Shown here: one piece after another, positions 46,801 to 54,482 of the stretch
Layout: the number at the start of each line of letters is the position of its first letter
Position numbering within the stretch: the first letter of the stretch is position 1
Origin: Flavobacterium limnophilum
Lineage (GTDB): Bacteria > Bacteroidota > Bacteroidia > Flavobacteriales > Flavobacteriaceae
Reading direction: 5' to 3'
Assembly (NCBI RefSeq): GCF_027111315.2
Contig: NZ_CP114289.2
Coordinates: 3,720,001-3,784,000, forward strand
Length of the DNA stretch: 64,000 nt
Program-made: the position numbers and the translations under genes
The notes under the pieces: generated by a model
The model's input: the letters and a program-made list of their open reading frames with translations, nothing else
Told to the model about the DNA's origin: nothing
Database searches by the model: none

Positions 46801-47968
46801 GTTTTGCTTGGGCAAGGGCATCAGCTTTCGCTTTGGCGTCTGCAGCCAGTTTGGCTTTTGCAAGAGCATCTGCTTTCGCTTTGGCTTCAGCCGCTAATTT
46901 GGCTTCGGCAACAGCCGCCCTTCTCACCTTGACCTCGGCTGCAAGTTGTTCTTTTTGGGCTTTCTCTTCTGGTGTTAGTTTAGGTGGTGAATAAGCTACT
47001 CTTCTGCTATCGGCAGGAGGAATTACAGCTCCTTCATCGTCCTCGTCAACGTATGAATTATTCTTGCTTTTGAATTTATAAGCTAAACCAATTTCGTGCG
47101 AAGCTCCAAAATTGGACAAATCACCTGTTCCTGTTTCATAATTATATTCAAAAGCGATGTTTTGTGTAACGTTCATGCCTATTCCTCCGGAAATTCCATA
47201 CAGGGTGTTATACCCGGCTTGTGCCCAGATTCCTATAGGCATGCTGAGCATGGCCAATCCTGAAATTATGGTCTTGTCTTTTTTGAACTCGGTCTTGAGT
47301 AAACCTGAAAATTTACTTCTGTCGAAAAAACCATAGCTGTCAATATATCCTGTATGCATAATATGGGCTTCAATGCTTTTTTCAGGATCGTCTTCCACTA
47401 TTTTGGAAGTAGTGAGATTATATAAAACCAAGTTGTTTACCGAAAGACCAAAATCGAGAAAAGCAGTTCCGTAATTTATTCCTGGATTTACGGTGATTAA
47501 AGTATTTGATGGTATGTTTTCCAGTGACGGATCAGGGTAATTTGTAATTATTTTTGATTCATTGAAACCGCTTTTGTAGAATCCTAAATTAACCCCAAAA
47601 GTAAGATTGCCGTCATTTTGAAGTTGAACATTGTGGGCGTAATTGGCTATAGCCCCAAAAGTGGTTAATATGCCGTAATTTTGCTGAAACACGCCAAAAG
47701 CAACGGCTTCATTTTCCCTAAATCTTCCTGAATAACTGAATAAATAAGTTTGTGGCGCATTTTCAAATGGGGTCCATTGTCTTTTATTGTACAAACTGAT
47801 GTACGGATTTTGTTCCCTGACAAAACTAAATGTTGGATTGATAATGTATCTATTGAACTTTAAAGAGTTTCGTATGGGTAGTGTAAACGAAACCACTCCA
47901 TCCTCTTGCGAATAAAGCATTTGCTTGGCAAATAAAAAAAAGAATACAACTACAAAATACTTCTTCAT
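43889..47968 (-). CDS. sprD: SprD-like fusion: PorP/SprF barrel, TolA-like helix, SPOR-like C-terminus
   Basis: A 1,359-residue protein encoded between the SprC-like and SprB-like genes, the position of sprD in F. johnsoniae. Signal peptide (about 1-20), a PorP/SprF-type outer-membrane domain (about 25-303), an acidic and Pro-rich linker, about 45 copies of a 16-residue Ala/Lys repeat (AKLAADAKAKADALAQ, about 354-1068), a Gln/Lys-rich coiled coil (about 1070-1275) and a C-terminal SPOR-like fold (about 1282-1359; GFYLVVAVHSDVAKRDAF onward). The repeat tract resembles the TolA helical domain. Likely job: link an outer-membrane secretion partner to cell wall or surface machinery of gliding. It abuts the sprC stop by one base, so it is cotranscribed. 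The symbol rests on synteny. Confidence 0.82.
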   Translation of the reverse strand: MKKYFVVVFFFLFAKQMLYSQEDGVVSFTLPIRNSLKFNRYIINPTFSFVREQNPYISLYNKRQWTPFENAPQTYLFSYSGRFRENEAVAFGVFQQNYGILTTFGAIANYAHNVQLQNDGNLTFGVNLGFYKSGFNESKIITNYPDPSLENIPSNTLITVNPGINYGTAFLDFGLSVNNLVLYNLTTSKIVEDDPEKSIEAHIMHTGYIDSYGFFDRSKFSGLLKTEFKKDKTIISGLAMLSMPIGIWAQAGYNTLYGISGGIGMNVTQNIAFEYNYETGTGDLSNFGASHEIGLAYKFKSKNNSYVDEDDEGAVIPPADSRRVAYSPPKLTPEEKAQKEQLAAEVKVRRAAVAEAKLAAEAKAKADALAKAKLAADAKAKADALAQAKLSADAKADALAKSKLAADAKAKADALAQAKLSAEAKAKADALAQAKLSADAKAKADALAKAKLAADAKAKADALAQEKLAADAKAKADALAKSKLAAEAKAKADALAQAKLAADAKAKADALAKAKLAADAKAKADALAQAKLAADAKAKADALAQEKLAADAKAKADALAQEKLAADAKAKADALAQEKLAADAKAKADALAQEKLAADAKAKADALAQEKLVADAKAKADALAQEKLAADAKAKADALAQEKLAADAKAKADALAQAKLAADAKAKADALAQEKLAADAKAKADALAQEKLAADAKAKADALAQEKLAADAKAKADALAQEKLAADAKAKADALAQEKLAADAKAKADALAQEKLAADAKAKADALAQEKLAADAKAKADALAQAKLAADAKAKADALAQEKLAADAKAKADALAQEKLAAKAKADALAQAKLAADAKAKADALAQEKLAAEAKAKADALAQEKLAAEAKAKADALAQAKLAAEAKAKADALAQAKLAAEAKAKADALAQEKLAADAKAKADALAQEKLAAEAKAKADALAQAKLAADAKAKADALAQEKLAADAKAKADALAQEKLAAEAKAKADALAQAKLAAEAKAKADALAQEKLAAEAKAKADALAQEKLAAEAKAKADALAQEKLAADAKAKADALAQEKLAAEAKAKAAASQKDEIAKSMDNIAVSLENAKKTQQQLLTNLNATVSAKQKDLQDMKEENDLSEQGIFKEPKAFKSTAGESTALEALNLQIAEVNKVQNDKIKELEGLYNQRIKKVSDKNETLNQYYLKTIETLKTEQSQAVQSNKDLVSSLEKIKIATEIEKKRRIKKASFVNEGDRFSQDKATLARIKESTPRSAAPLKSGDFDYGEEQPNMQILKSIKNVDNGFYLVVAVHSDVAKRDAFLKKAVAAGENSINFFYDVSNSKYYIYYDKFENIEEAKNALQSKGSTPYNGKMSIAKIEN
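44764..46905 (-). repeat. 48-bp tandem repeat tract (about 45 units) inside the sprD-like gene
   Basis: A nearly perfect 48-base period encodes the unit AKLAADAKAKADALAQ with small changes at A/E/S and D/E positions. Two units are 14 residues long (6-base deletions, near 45,500 and 46,780), so the reading frame is preserved. The tract is Ala/Lys-rich and predicted helical. The opposite strand is also open for 780 codons because of the repeat; that is an artefact. Confidence 0.93.
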
Positions 47969-47969
47969 G

Positions 47970-49439
47970 TTATTTCACTAGAGTTATGGATCCTTTTTTT
48001 TCTTTGCCGCCTTGTGTCTTTATGATGTAATAGTAAACGGGGTTTACGCTTTTAAAATCAATGGGGCTTTCGGGCCAATTGTTTAAATAATTGTTGGAGC
48101 TAAATACAACCTCGCCGGTGGCACTCATTATCATTACCTCCGTGTTGCTGCCAGCGCTGTACTCTTGTGGGATTACCCAAGTATCGTTTATTCCGTCACT
48201 ATTGGGGCTAATCAAATTGGGAATGTCGACAACATTGGAATCTACGACCGAGTTTACGTCGAAAAGAATTTCGTCCACAAGGACACATCCTGAATTTTGG
48301 GTAATTGCAACTTTGTAATTTCCTTCACTGGTCACGCCATAAGTATTTCCTTGGATACCTGAAATTAGGATATCGTTTTTATACCATGCAAAAGTGGGAT
48401 TCACGGCATTTGTGGTTACAACAACGTTCTTTGTTTCTCCATCTATAATAACACTGGTTTCGGAGATATTTATGGAACTTGTAATTTCAAAATCTTTCAA
48501 ATCAATAGAATAGGTATTGTTACACCCTCCAAAATCAATGACCACGGAATATAACCCTGGTTGATTTGTCATATAAGTTATGCCGGTTGCTCCATTTATT
48601 TTGACGTTGTCTTTATACCATTGGTGCGAATTTCCGGCCGCTGAACTAAGTGTTGTAAGATTCCCTCCTGAACAAAAAGGGTTTCCCAAACTGGAGGATA
48701 TGGCTCCCGATGTTCCTCCGGCAACTTGAGAAACCGTTACGATATTGGAACGAGAATTAGAATCGGTACAAGAAGCATAATCAATGGCGACATAATAGGT
48801 GCCTGCCGTGTTTACTGATAATGTTGGCCCAGTTTGTCCGGCAATAACAGACGTTCCATTGTACCATTTGTACTTTATGTTCGGATAATTTGCCGGCGAG
48901 GAGTTTTGTATGTTTGGCGTTGGGTTGTCTATTGATAAAGTAACATTTCCGCCCGTGCAAATAGTGGCGGTTGATAGTCTGTTGTTAATATAATAAACGT
49001 CTTCAAATGGCTTGAAATATGCCGGAAAGGAGGACAAAGTGCCGCTCGTGTTATTGGGGTCTTTTATGGAAAAATTACCACTTGCGAATCCCGTGGAACT
49101 TTTGACTCTCAACTTGTAATTTTCCGATCCAACTAAATTTGTGGGCACTGCAAATGTTATCGTTTTTTGGCTAGTCGTTACATCGGTTACGGACAAGGTT
49201 GTCGTACTAACGGGATTGGTGAAACTTCCTAAATTATCTGAAAGCTGGACTTCAAAAGTAGTGGATGCCGGAAAACCTCCATAATTGAATGTGGCATCAA
49301 ATTGATTAAAACTACCCGCACAAATTTTACTGAAAACTAACGTTTGAGGAGCGATGGTTTGACTATGAATTGTTGTGGTTAAAGACAAAACCAAATACAA
49401 AAAACAATAAAAATATTTATTTACAATGGAAATCTTCAT
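47970..49439 (-). CDS. sprC: SprC-like secreted protein with T9SS type B sorting domain
   Basis: A 489-residue exported protein. Signal peptide ends near TIHSQ. Then come several Ig/PKD-like domains with paired cysteines (CAGSF, CTGGNVTLSI, CSGGNLTTLSS, each followed by a GxY strand). The last 85 residues form a CHU_C-type domain (IPNLISPNSDGINDTW, ending KKGSITLVK) that directs T9SS export. The ATG at 49439 was preferred to a TTG one codon upstream. Its position before the SprD-like and SprB-like genes matches sprC, required for spreading in F. johnsoniae; the symbol rests on that order. 99 bases separate it from the beta-helix gene; no promoter was seen there. Confidence 0.8.
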   Translation of the reverse strand: MKISIVNKYFYCFLYLVLSLTTTIHSQTIAPQTLVFSKICAGSFNQFDATFNYGGFPASTTFEVQLSDNLGSFTNPVSTTTLSVTDVTTSQKTITFAVPTNLVGSENYKLRVKSSTGFASGNFSIKDPNNTSGTLSSFPAYFKPFEDVYYINNRLSTATICTGGNVTLSIDNPTPNIQNSSPANYPNIKYKWYNGTSVIAGQTGPTLSVNTAGTYYVAIDYASCTDSNSRSNIVTVSQVAGGTSGAISSSLGNPFCSGGNLTTLSSAAGNSHQWYKDNVKINGATGITYMTNQPGLYSVVIDFGGCNNTYSIDLKDFEITSSINISETSVIIDGETKNVVVTTNAVNPTFAWYKNDILISGIQGNTYGVTSEGNYKVAITQNSGCVLVDEILFDVNSVVDSNVVDIPNLISPNSDGINDTWVIPQEYSAGSNTEVMIMSATGEVVFSSNNYLNNWPESPIDFKSVNPVYYYIIKTQGGKEKKGSITLVK

Positions 49440-49538
49440 CAACTAAAATAGTTACTTAGCCGCAATTTAAATAAATATTTTTTTTATAAAAATTACGGCT
49501 CAATTATTACAAAAACGTTCATCTTTCTTTGTTTTTAT

Positions 49539-50828
49539 TTAATCTTCGCTTGAAACTTGTATTCCACCTATACGTAATCTAAAATCTGGCCTTTTTTCAT
49601 TCATGAAATCAATAAAAGTCACATTGTTCTCGGCTTTGGAATAGACATTGGCAAAAGCGGCATTCCCGTACCAACTTTCTAAATCTTCGTTGTTAGAATT
49701 GTCCGCCACAAAAATATTTCCCTTGCATAAATTGAAATACATATGTTCCAATTTTATTTTCTTTAGATTTTCATCATTAATATAGATTGCTCTATCCAAC
49801 AAGATTGCTGGATTAAAACCAGAGATTACACTTTTCTTGAAATCGATCGAAGCATTTTCGGCAATGTAAACGCCCTCTTTAATTAGGCCTGATTCTGTAT
49901 CGGCTTTGACATTTTCGCTGTTGTTGACCAATGTTAAATTTCTTGCCGTAACAAAAGTTTGCTTTTTGGTAAAATCAACTTCTTCTTTTTTATTATAGGA
50001 AAGCACATTCAAACAACGAGAACCCGCGCTGTTTGTCAAATAAGAAGAACGAATGGCCAATGAATTTTCGATATAGCATTGTGTGCCATAATTAAATTTA
50101 AAATCGTCGCTGCTTGATTTAAAAGAAATCATCTTGTTCAATTTGACATCTCCTCCCAGTATTTCATAAGAATCGCCGGCACATTGACTCACCATTACAT
50201 TCTCAAATATGGTTTTGTTGCCCACTCCTGCCAATAACAAGGCATTAAAATTATCGCCACCTTTTACTTTTGCTCCTGCAAATTCTATTCTCACAAATCT
50301 TAAAATTCCAGAATTACCGGCTAGATTATTCCCTCCATAAGCTGATAAAATAGCATCTGTATCAAAATTTACCGAAGAAATATTCCCAAATTTATTGGTC
50401 GGCCCTTCGCCAAGAATAATTATCCCTCCCCAGTCACCCGATTTTCTAACGGCTTTGTTGGAAGTAAAAACGATCGGGTCAGTTTCGATGCCATCCGCAA
50501 CTATTGAAGCTCCTTTGGTAATAATAAGAGAAGCTTTAGACTCATAATCTCCCATTATCACTGTCCCGGGTTCAATTGTCAAAGTGGCATTGTTTGTTAC
50601 ATAAACATTGCCTTGCAATAGATATACATTTTTTTTATACAACTTGGTGTTTACAATAATGTTACCAGTCAAAATCTGGTTTACCTCATCATAAACAACT
50701 TTATTGGGCTTAAATTCAGTCCAATTGTTTAACCAGCTGTTGAATCCCGTGATTCCTTTTTCTTGTTGTGCATTGATATCACAAACTACCAAAAGAAATA
50801 AAGCTACTATTAGTATTGATTTTTTCAT
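49539..50828 (-). CDS. Secreted right-handed beta-helix protein
   Basis: A 429-residue exported protein (signal peptide MKKSILIVALFLLVVCDINAQ). The N-terminal part has the motif TLTIEPGTVIMGDYESKAS then GDWGGIIILGEG, typical of Bacteroidota beta-helix surface proteins. The middle shows successive short strands (GVYIAENASIDF, VMVSQCAGDSYE) expected of a parallel beta-helix. No catalytic residues could be named, and no T9SS sorting domain is visible at the C-terminus. It is second in the adhesin operon, 73 bases after the small secreted protein. A role in surface assembly is guessed only from position. Confidence 0.78.
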   Translation of the reverse strand: MKKSILIVALFLLVVCDINAQQEKGITGFNSWLNNWTEFKPNKVVYDEVNQILTGNIIVNTKLYKKNVYLLQGNVYVTNNATLTIEPGTVIMGDYESKASLIITKGASIVADGIETDPIVFTSNKAVRKSGDWGGIIILGEGPTNKFGNISSVNFDTDAILSAYGGNNLAGNSGILRFVRIEFAGAKVKGGDNFNALLLAGVGNKTIFENVMVSQCAGDSYEILGGDVKLNKMISFKSSSDDFKFNYGTQCYIENSLAIRSSYLTNSAGSRCLNVLSYNKKEEVDFTKKQTFVTARNLTLVNNSENVKADTESGLIKEGVYIAENASIDFKKSVISGFNPAILLDRAIYINDENLKKIKLEHMYFNLCKGNIFVADNSNNEDLESWYGNAAFANVYSKAENNVTFIDFMNEKRPDFRLRIGGIQVSSED

Positions 50829-50901
50829 AACTTAAAAATTATAATTTTTCAGCATTTATTCTCCAATTTTTCAACCTTAAAAAAATGATATTTTAAACGA
50901 A

Positions 50902-51345
50902 TTACATATCGTCAAATTCGTGCAATGATTTCAAGATGTTTTCATAAAACAGAATCGCTTTTATCAAATCGTCCTTGTCGGCATAAGGCAAAATCTTTTT
51001 CTGGTAATCACTCGTTATTTCGAGATAATTTTTAGTGTTTTCTTCCTGCGATTCATAGGCTTTTCTGTAATCGGAAGTATACGGAATTCCAAAATCAATC
51101 ATGGTAATGCCGGGTTTTGTGGCTAAAGCAATATATGGCAATGTTTTGGCAAGAACTCCTACGCGTTCAACGCACAAATCCAACAAGATGCCTTTTGGCA
51201 GTTCGGACAATTCTTTCTTATCATAATATTTTTTTATGATTGCCGTCCTGCTAATAATACTTTGGGGTGCATTTCTACTTTGAGAAAAAGCTGCTGCGGA
51301 TCCTAATAAAAGGATAATACAGGTAATGGTAATTCTAGATTTCAT
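50902..51345 (-). CDS. Small secreted protein, first gene of the gliding adhesin operon
   Basis: A 147-residue protein with a signal peptide (MKSRITITCIILLLGSAAAFSQ) and no domain I recognise. It is alpha-helical and charged, contains one cysteine after the signal (LLDLCVERVG), and ends in an acidic helix (LKSLHEFDDM). It directly follows the best promoter in the window and is the first gene of a minus-strand run ending with sprF. Function unknown. Confidence 0.72.
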   Translation of the reverse strand: MKSRITITCIILLLGSAAAFSQSRNAPQSIISRTAIIKKYYDKKELSELPKGILLDLCVERVGVLAKTLPYIALATKPGITMIDFGIPYTSDYRKAYESQEENTKNYLEITSDYQKKILPYADKDDLIKAILFYENILKSLHEFDDM

Positions 51346-51368
51346 GGGTTAAGCTTTAATTGGATAAA

Positions 51369-51398
51369 CAAACTTACAAAACAAAATTTAATTTACAA
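51369..51398 (-). promoter_or_regulatory. Near-consensus promoter of the spr operon
   Basis: Minus strand: TTG (51396-51398), a 19-base spacer, then TAAGTTTG (51369-51376). Both boxes and the spacing agree with the Flavobacterium consensus TTG-N17..23-TAnnTTTG. The transcript would start about 17 bases upstream of the first ATG. It is the only site in the window where both boxes are seen at correct spacing. Confidence 0.68.
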
Positions 51399-51789
51399 TT
51401 AATATTATACTTTTGTATGTTAAAAATATTACAAATCATATAAAAAATCACTAAATATCGAATATTTACGCATTTAATCCGAGCTTTTGAGGGCGAAAGA
51501 AAATGATTTAATAAGATTAATAAGCCTAATTAAAATGTGTTAAAAAAATGATGCTCTCATTTTAACATAGTGAAATGATTTAAACTTATTTGAAAAACAA
51601 AAAAAGGGGGTGATGAAATTTGTGTTGCTAAACATAATTATTTCAAAATCAACTTTTAGTACAATCTACCTGACAAAGGTATAATAAAATTAAGTTTTTA
51701 ACCCTAAGGAACCTAAATTTTATTACTGGTTTTAAGAGAAAAACAATTTTGTTTTTTAAAACTAACAAAAATTCGGATTAATATTAGTA
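51399..51789. other. Gene-free AT-rich stretch
   Basis: Nothing recognisable apart from short AT palindromes. No open frame with a plausible start, and no RNA gene seen. It separates the spr operon promoter from a transposase fossil. Confidence 0.6.
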
Positions 51790-52580
51790 TTGGACAGTCA
51801 AATAATTAAAAGTGTAATTGTTCCTTATCTACCGTTGACAAATAGAGGTTTTCAAGCAACAGTCCTTTGGAAGAAATAGTAAATCCAATTCTATATAAGC
51901 TAAAAAAAAGGAGTTCAAGGGTATCGACTTTCCGTAAAATCTTCATTTTATCAAAATCAATTGACTTGGCAATCGTTTTTGGTATCAGCATCGTAAATGG
52001 TGTACGACAGATATTTAGAAGAAAAGTTGGGTAAGTATTTTAGAAAAGAATAAATCAAAATTAGACCTTTCGAGCGTCGATTTGATGCAAGCCATACAGC
52101 AGCAATCAAGATGGCCAAGATGTAAGGCGTCAAGACAGAACGAAACGCAAAAAAATTAACATTTTATTTGAATGATAGACAAAGTTTTCCATTAGCAATT
52201 TCAAACCCTGTGGCGGTAACCATAACGATCTTTATACTATTGAGATTCAGTTTAAATTAGTAACGGATACATTAGAACAAGCAAATATACTCGTTGATGT
52301 TTTTTTTAAATGCTGATGCAGGTTTCGATTCTAAAGTGTTTAGGTTGAATTGTAAGAAAAAAGTCTTTTTTGTTGCAAAAAAATGCCGATTGAGAGGAAT
52401 ATTTTAACCTATTACTTTCTAATGTGCGATATAAAATGGAAACAACAAATGCGTGGAGGGATAACTTCAGATCGTTGCTCAATAGATTTGACACAACGAC
52501 AGTAACTGTTTGGACCTTGAATATCTAGCTTTCATCATGCTCACACAAAAATTCAACAAAATAAAAGTTTCAACAACTTC
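51790..52580 (+). pseudogene. Fossil IS5-type DDE transposase with multiple frameshifts
   Basis: No single frame is open, but reading the three plus frames in turn recovers a transposase. LDSQIIKSVIVPYLPL and NRGFQATVLWK (51,790 on) are followed by GVQGYRLS and LTWQSF; then FDASHTAAIKMAKM with the first catalytic Asp (about 52,085); LNDRQSFPLAISNPVA then GNHNDLYTIEIQF; ADAGFDSKVF with the second Asp (about 52,315); and ETTNAWRDNFRSLLNRFDTT with the catalytic Glu (about 52,440). At least four frameshifts and several stops break it. It is therefore an old, dead insertion of a type common in Bacteroidota. Imperfect terminal words (CAATTTT..AAATTCGG at 51744-51776, its complement at 52666-52699) may be its ends, but this is weak. 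Confidence 0.82.
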
Positions 52581-52758
52581 AAAATTTAAAAATTTTTTAC
52601 CTCCAATGCCTTACAATTCCTAAAAATTAAAAACATCAAAAAAGAGAACCCTTAATCCGATAGACCCGAATTTATTCAAGTGGTGGTTTTCTAAAATTGA
52701 AAATCCTCCATTTCTTAAAACTTTGCAATCTAAATTTCGAGACTAGTCCATTTTCTTT

Positions 52759-52766
52759 TATATTTG
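52759..52766 (+). promoter_or_regulatory. -7 promoter element of holB, leaderless
   Basis: TATATTTG, an exact TAnnTTTG match. Its G lies five bases before the A of the holB ATG, so the transcript should begin at or next to the start codon. Confidence 0.5.
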
Positions 52767-52770
52767 CCTT

Positions 52771-53919
52771 ATGCAGTTTTCAGAAATTTTAGGGCAGGAT
52801 CACATCAAAAATCATTTGACACGAAGTGCCGATTTAGGAAGGATTCCCCACGCACAGTTGTTCGTGGGACCAGAAGGATGCGGCACTTTGCCAATGGCAA
52901 TAGCTTATGCCCAATACATTTTGTGCAACAACCAGAACGGGGAAAACTCGGGTGCCAATGAAAGTTGCAATCTTAAATTCCAAAAAATTTCGCATCCCGA
53001 TTTGCATTTCGTCTATCCAACGGTAAGCACCGAAGACGTGAAAACAAAACCCAAAAGCATTGATTTCATTGGGGATTGGAGACAATTTGTTGCCCAAAAT
53101 CCCTACGGAGGCCTGTTCGATTGGTATTCCGTTTTAGGAGTTCAAAACAAACAAGGCGAAATCCGCGTGGATGATGCCCAGGAAATCCTGAAATCACTTT
53201 CGTTAAAATCCTATGAAGGAGGTTATAAAATCATGATTGTTTGGATGGCCGACAAAATGAATACCGCCGCTTCCAACAAGTTATTGAAACTACTCGAAGA
53301 ACCACCGGAAAAAACCATTTTCCTCCTCATTTCCGAAAATGAGGAAGACATTATTCAAACTATACGTTCTCGTTGTCAAGTCTTGCATTTCATTGGATTA
53401 AGCGAAAAAGTCATTTCCGACGCCTTGATTTCCACCGAAAATATCGACCCAAAACTGGCCACGAAAATAGCCCATCAAGCACAAGGCAATTACAACAAAG
53501 CCCTGCACTTGCTCAAAGACGACAACGACGAATTCCCGTTCGAACAATGGTTCGTGGTTTGGGTTCGTGCAGCTTTCAAAGCCAAAGGAAATGCGGCCGT
53601 AATCGCCGATTTGATTCAATGGAGCGAACAAATTGCCGCTTTGGGAAGAGAAACCCAAAAGAAATTCCTGCAATATTGCATCGATATTTTCCGCCAAGCC
53701 TTGCTGCACAATTATGAAACGCCAAGTTTGGTTTACATCGAACCTACAATCGAGAATTTCACGATAGCCAAATTTGCGCCTTTTGTCAACGGCAACAACA
53801 TCAACGAAATATTCCAGGAATTGTCTGATGCCATTTACCATATCGAGCGCAACGGAAACGCCAAAATTATCCTGACCGATTTATCCATCAAACTCACCCG
53901 TTTAATACACAAAAAATAA
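52771..53919 (+). CDS. holB: DNA polymerase III subunit delta'
   Basis: Clamp-loader subunit that helps load the sliding clamp on DNA. Opens with the typical FSEILGQDHIKNHL and PHAQLFVGPEGCG. The P-loop ends GCGTL instead of GxGKT, so nucleotide binding is probably lost, as in other delta' proteins. The SRC motif (RSRCQVLHF) is preserved, as is LLKLLEEPPEKTIFLLI. The four-cysteine zinc knuckle of proteobacterial delta' is reduced to two cysteines, which is usual for Flavobacteriia. 382 residues. It is followed after four bases by a DoxX gene. Confidence 0.92.
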   Translation: MQFSEILGQDHIKNHLTRSADLGRIPHAQLFVGPEGCGTLPMAIAYAQYILCNNQNGENSGANESCNLKFQKISHPDLHFVYPTVSTEDVKTKPKSIDFIGDWRQFVAQNPYGGLFDWYSVLGVQNKQGEIRVDDAQEILKSLSLKSYEGGYKIMIVWMADKMNTAASNKLLKLLEEPPEKTIFLLISENEEDIIQTIRSRCQVLHFIGLSEKVISDALISTENIDPKLATKIAHQAQGNYNKALHLLKDDNDEFPFEQWFVVWVRAAFKAKGNAAVIADLIQWSEQIAALGRETQKKFLQYCIDIFRQALLHNYETPSLVYIEPTIENFTIAKFAPFVNGNNINEIFQELSDAIYHIERNGNAKIILTDLSIKLTRLIHKK

Positions 53920-53923
53920 GTGC

Positions 53924-54307
53924 ATGAATAACATTGCTTCCATTTTGATATTACTTTTTTTGGCCCTTACTTTCATACATTCGGCTTATGAAAAACTCTT
54001 TGATTGGCAAGAAAATGTCGATTTTTTAAAGGAACATTTTGCCAAAACCCGACTCAAAAATTGGGTCAATTTGGCACTGGTTTATCTTGTGATTTTAGAA
54101 CTGGTTTCAGGAATTTTGAGCATCGTGGGCAGTATTGAACTCCTAGTAAATAACGGCAGAACTTTTGGCCTCTATGGCGCCATTTTTTCCTGTATTACGC
54201 TACTGATGATGCTCTTCGGACAACGATTGGTCAAAGATTATGACGGTGCCAGAACCATCGTTATTTACTTTATTCCTGCCGTGATGGCGGTGTATTGGTT
54301 GAATTAA
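53924..54307 (+). CDS. DoxX family membrane protein
   Basis: A 127-residue inner-membrane protein with four predicted helices, of the DoxX type (first helix SILILLFLALTFIHSAYEKL, then FLKEHFAKTRL in the loop). Function of the family is loosely tied to redox or quinone biology; nothing more can be said. Four bases downstream of holB, so cotranscribed. Confidence 0.78.
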   Translation: MNNIASILILLFLALTFIHSAYEKLFDWQENVDFLKEHFAKTRLKNWVNLALVYLVILELVSGILSIVGSIELLVNNGRTFGLYGAIFSCITLLMMLFGQRLVKDYDGARTIVIYFIPAVMAVYWLN

Positions 54308-54354
54308 AAAAATCAATTTCAATAATAGTGGCAAAAAAAACTATGGGTCGCTAG

Positions 54355-54419
54355 TTTGTCATTCCGTAGGAATCTCAACAAACTCAAGCAACTATCTGAG
54401 ATTCCTGCGGAATGACAAA
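54355..54419. repeat. 23-bp inverted repeat between the DoxX and thioesterase genes
   Basis: Arms 54355-54377 and 54397-54419 are complementary over 23 bases with one mismatch and a 19-base loop (core TCATTCCGTAGGAATCTCA). A strong hairpin in RNA on either strand. It does not end in a U-run long enough for a standard terminator on the plus strand. Its shape is that of a dispersed palindromic element. Confidence 0.8.
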
Positions 54420-54482
54420 AAATAAGAATAAAAACTTTGCGACTTTGTGTCTTCGTGGCAAAACCCTTTACACTGATATATT

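Noticed and set aside
44652..46994. A 780-codon open frame on the plus strand
   Set aside because: It is antisense to the 48-base repeat of the sprD-like gene. It is open only because every unit lacks stops in that frame, and its product is a low-complexity repeat of Ala, Ser, Trp and Arg.
18736..47968. Possible CRISPR array or mobile repeat because of the regular repetition
   Set aside because: All repeats are in frame within open genes, with periods of 48, about 255 and about 1,790 bases and coding constraint; there is no repeat-spacer pattern.
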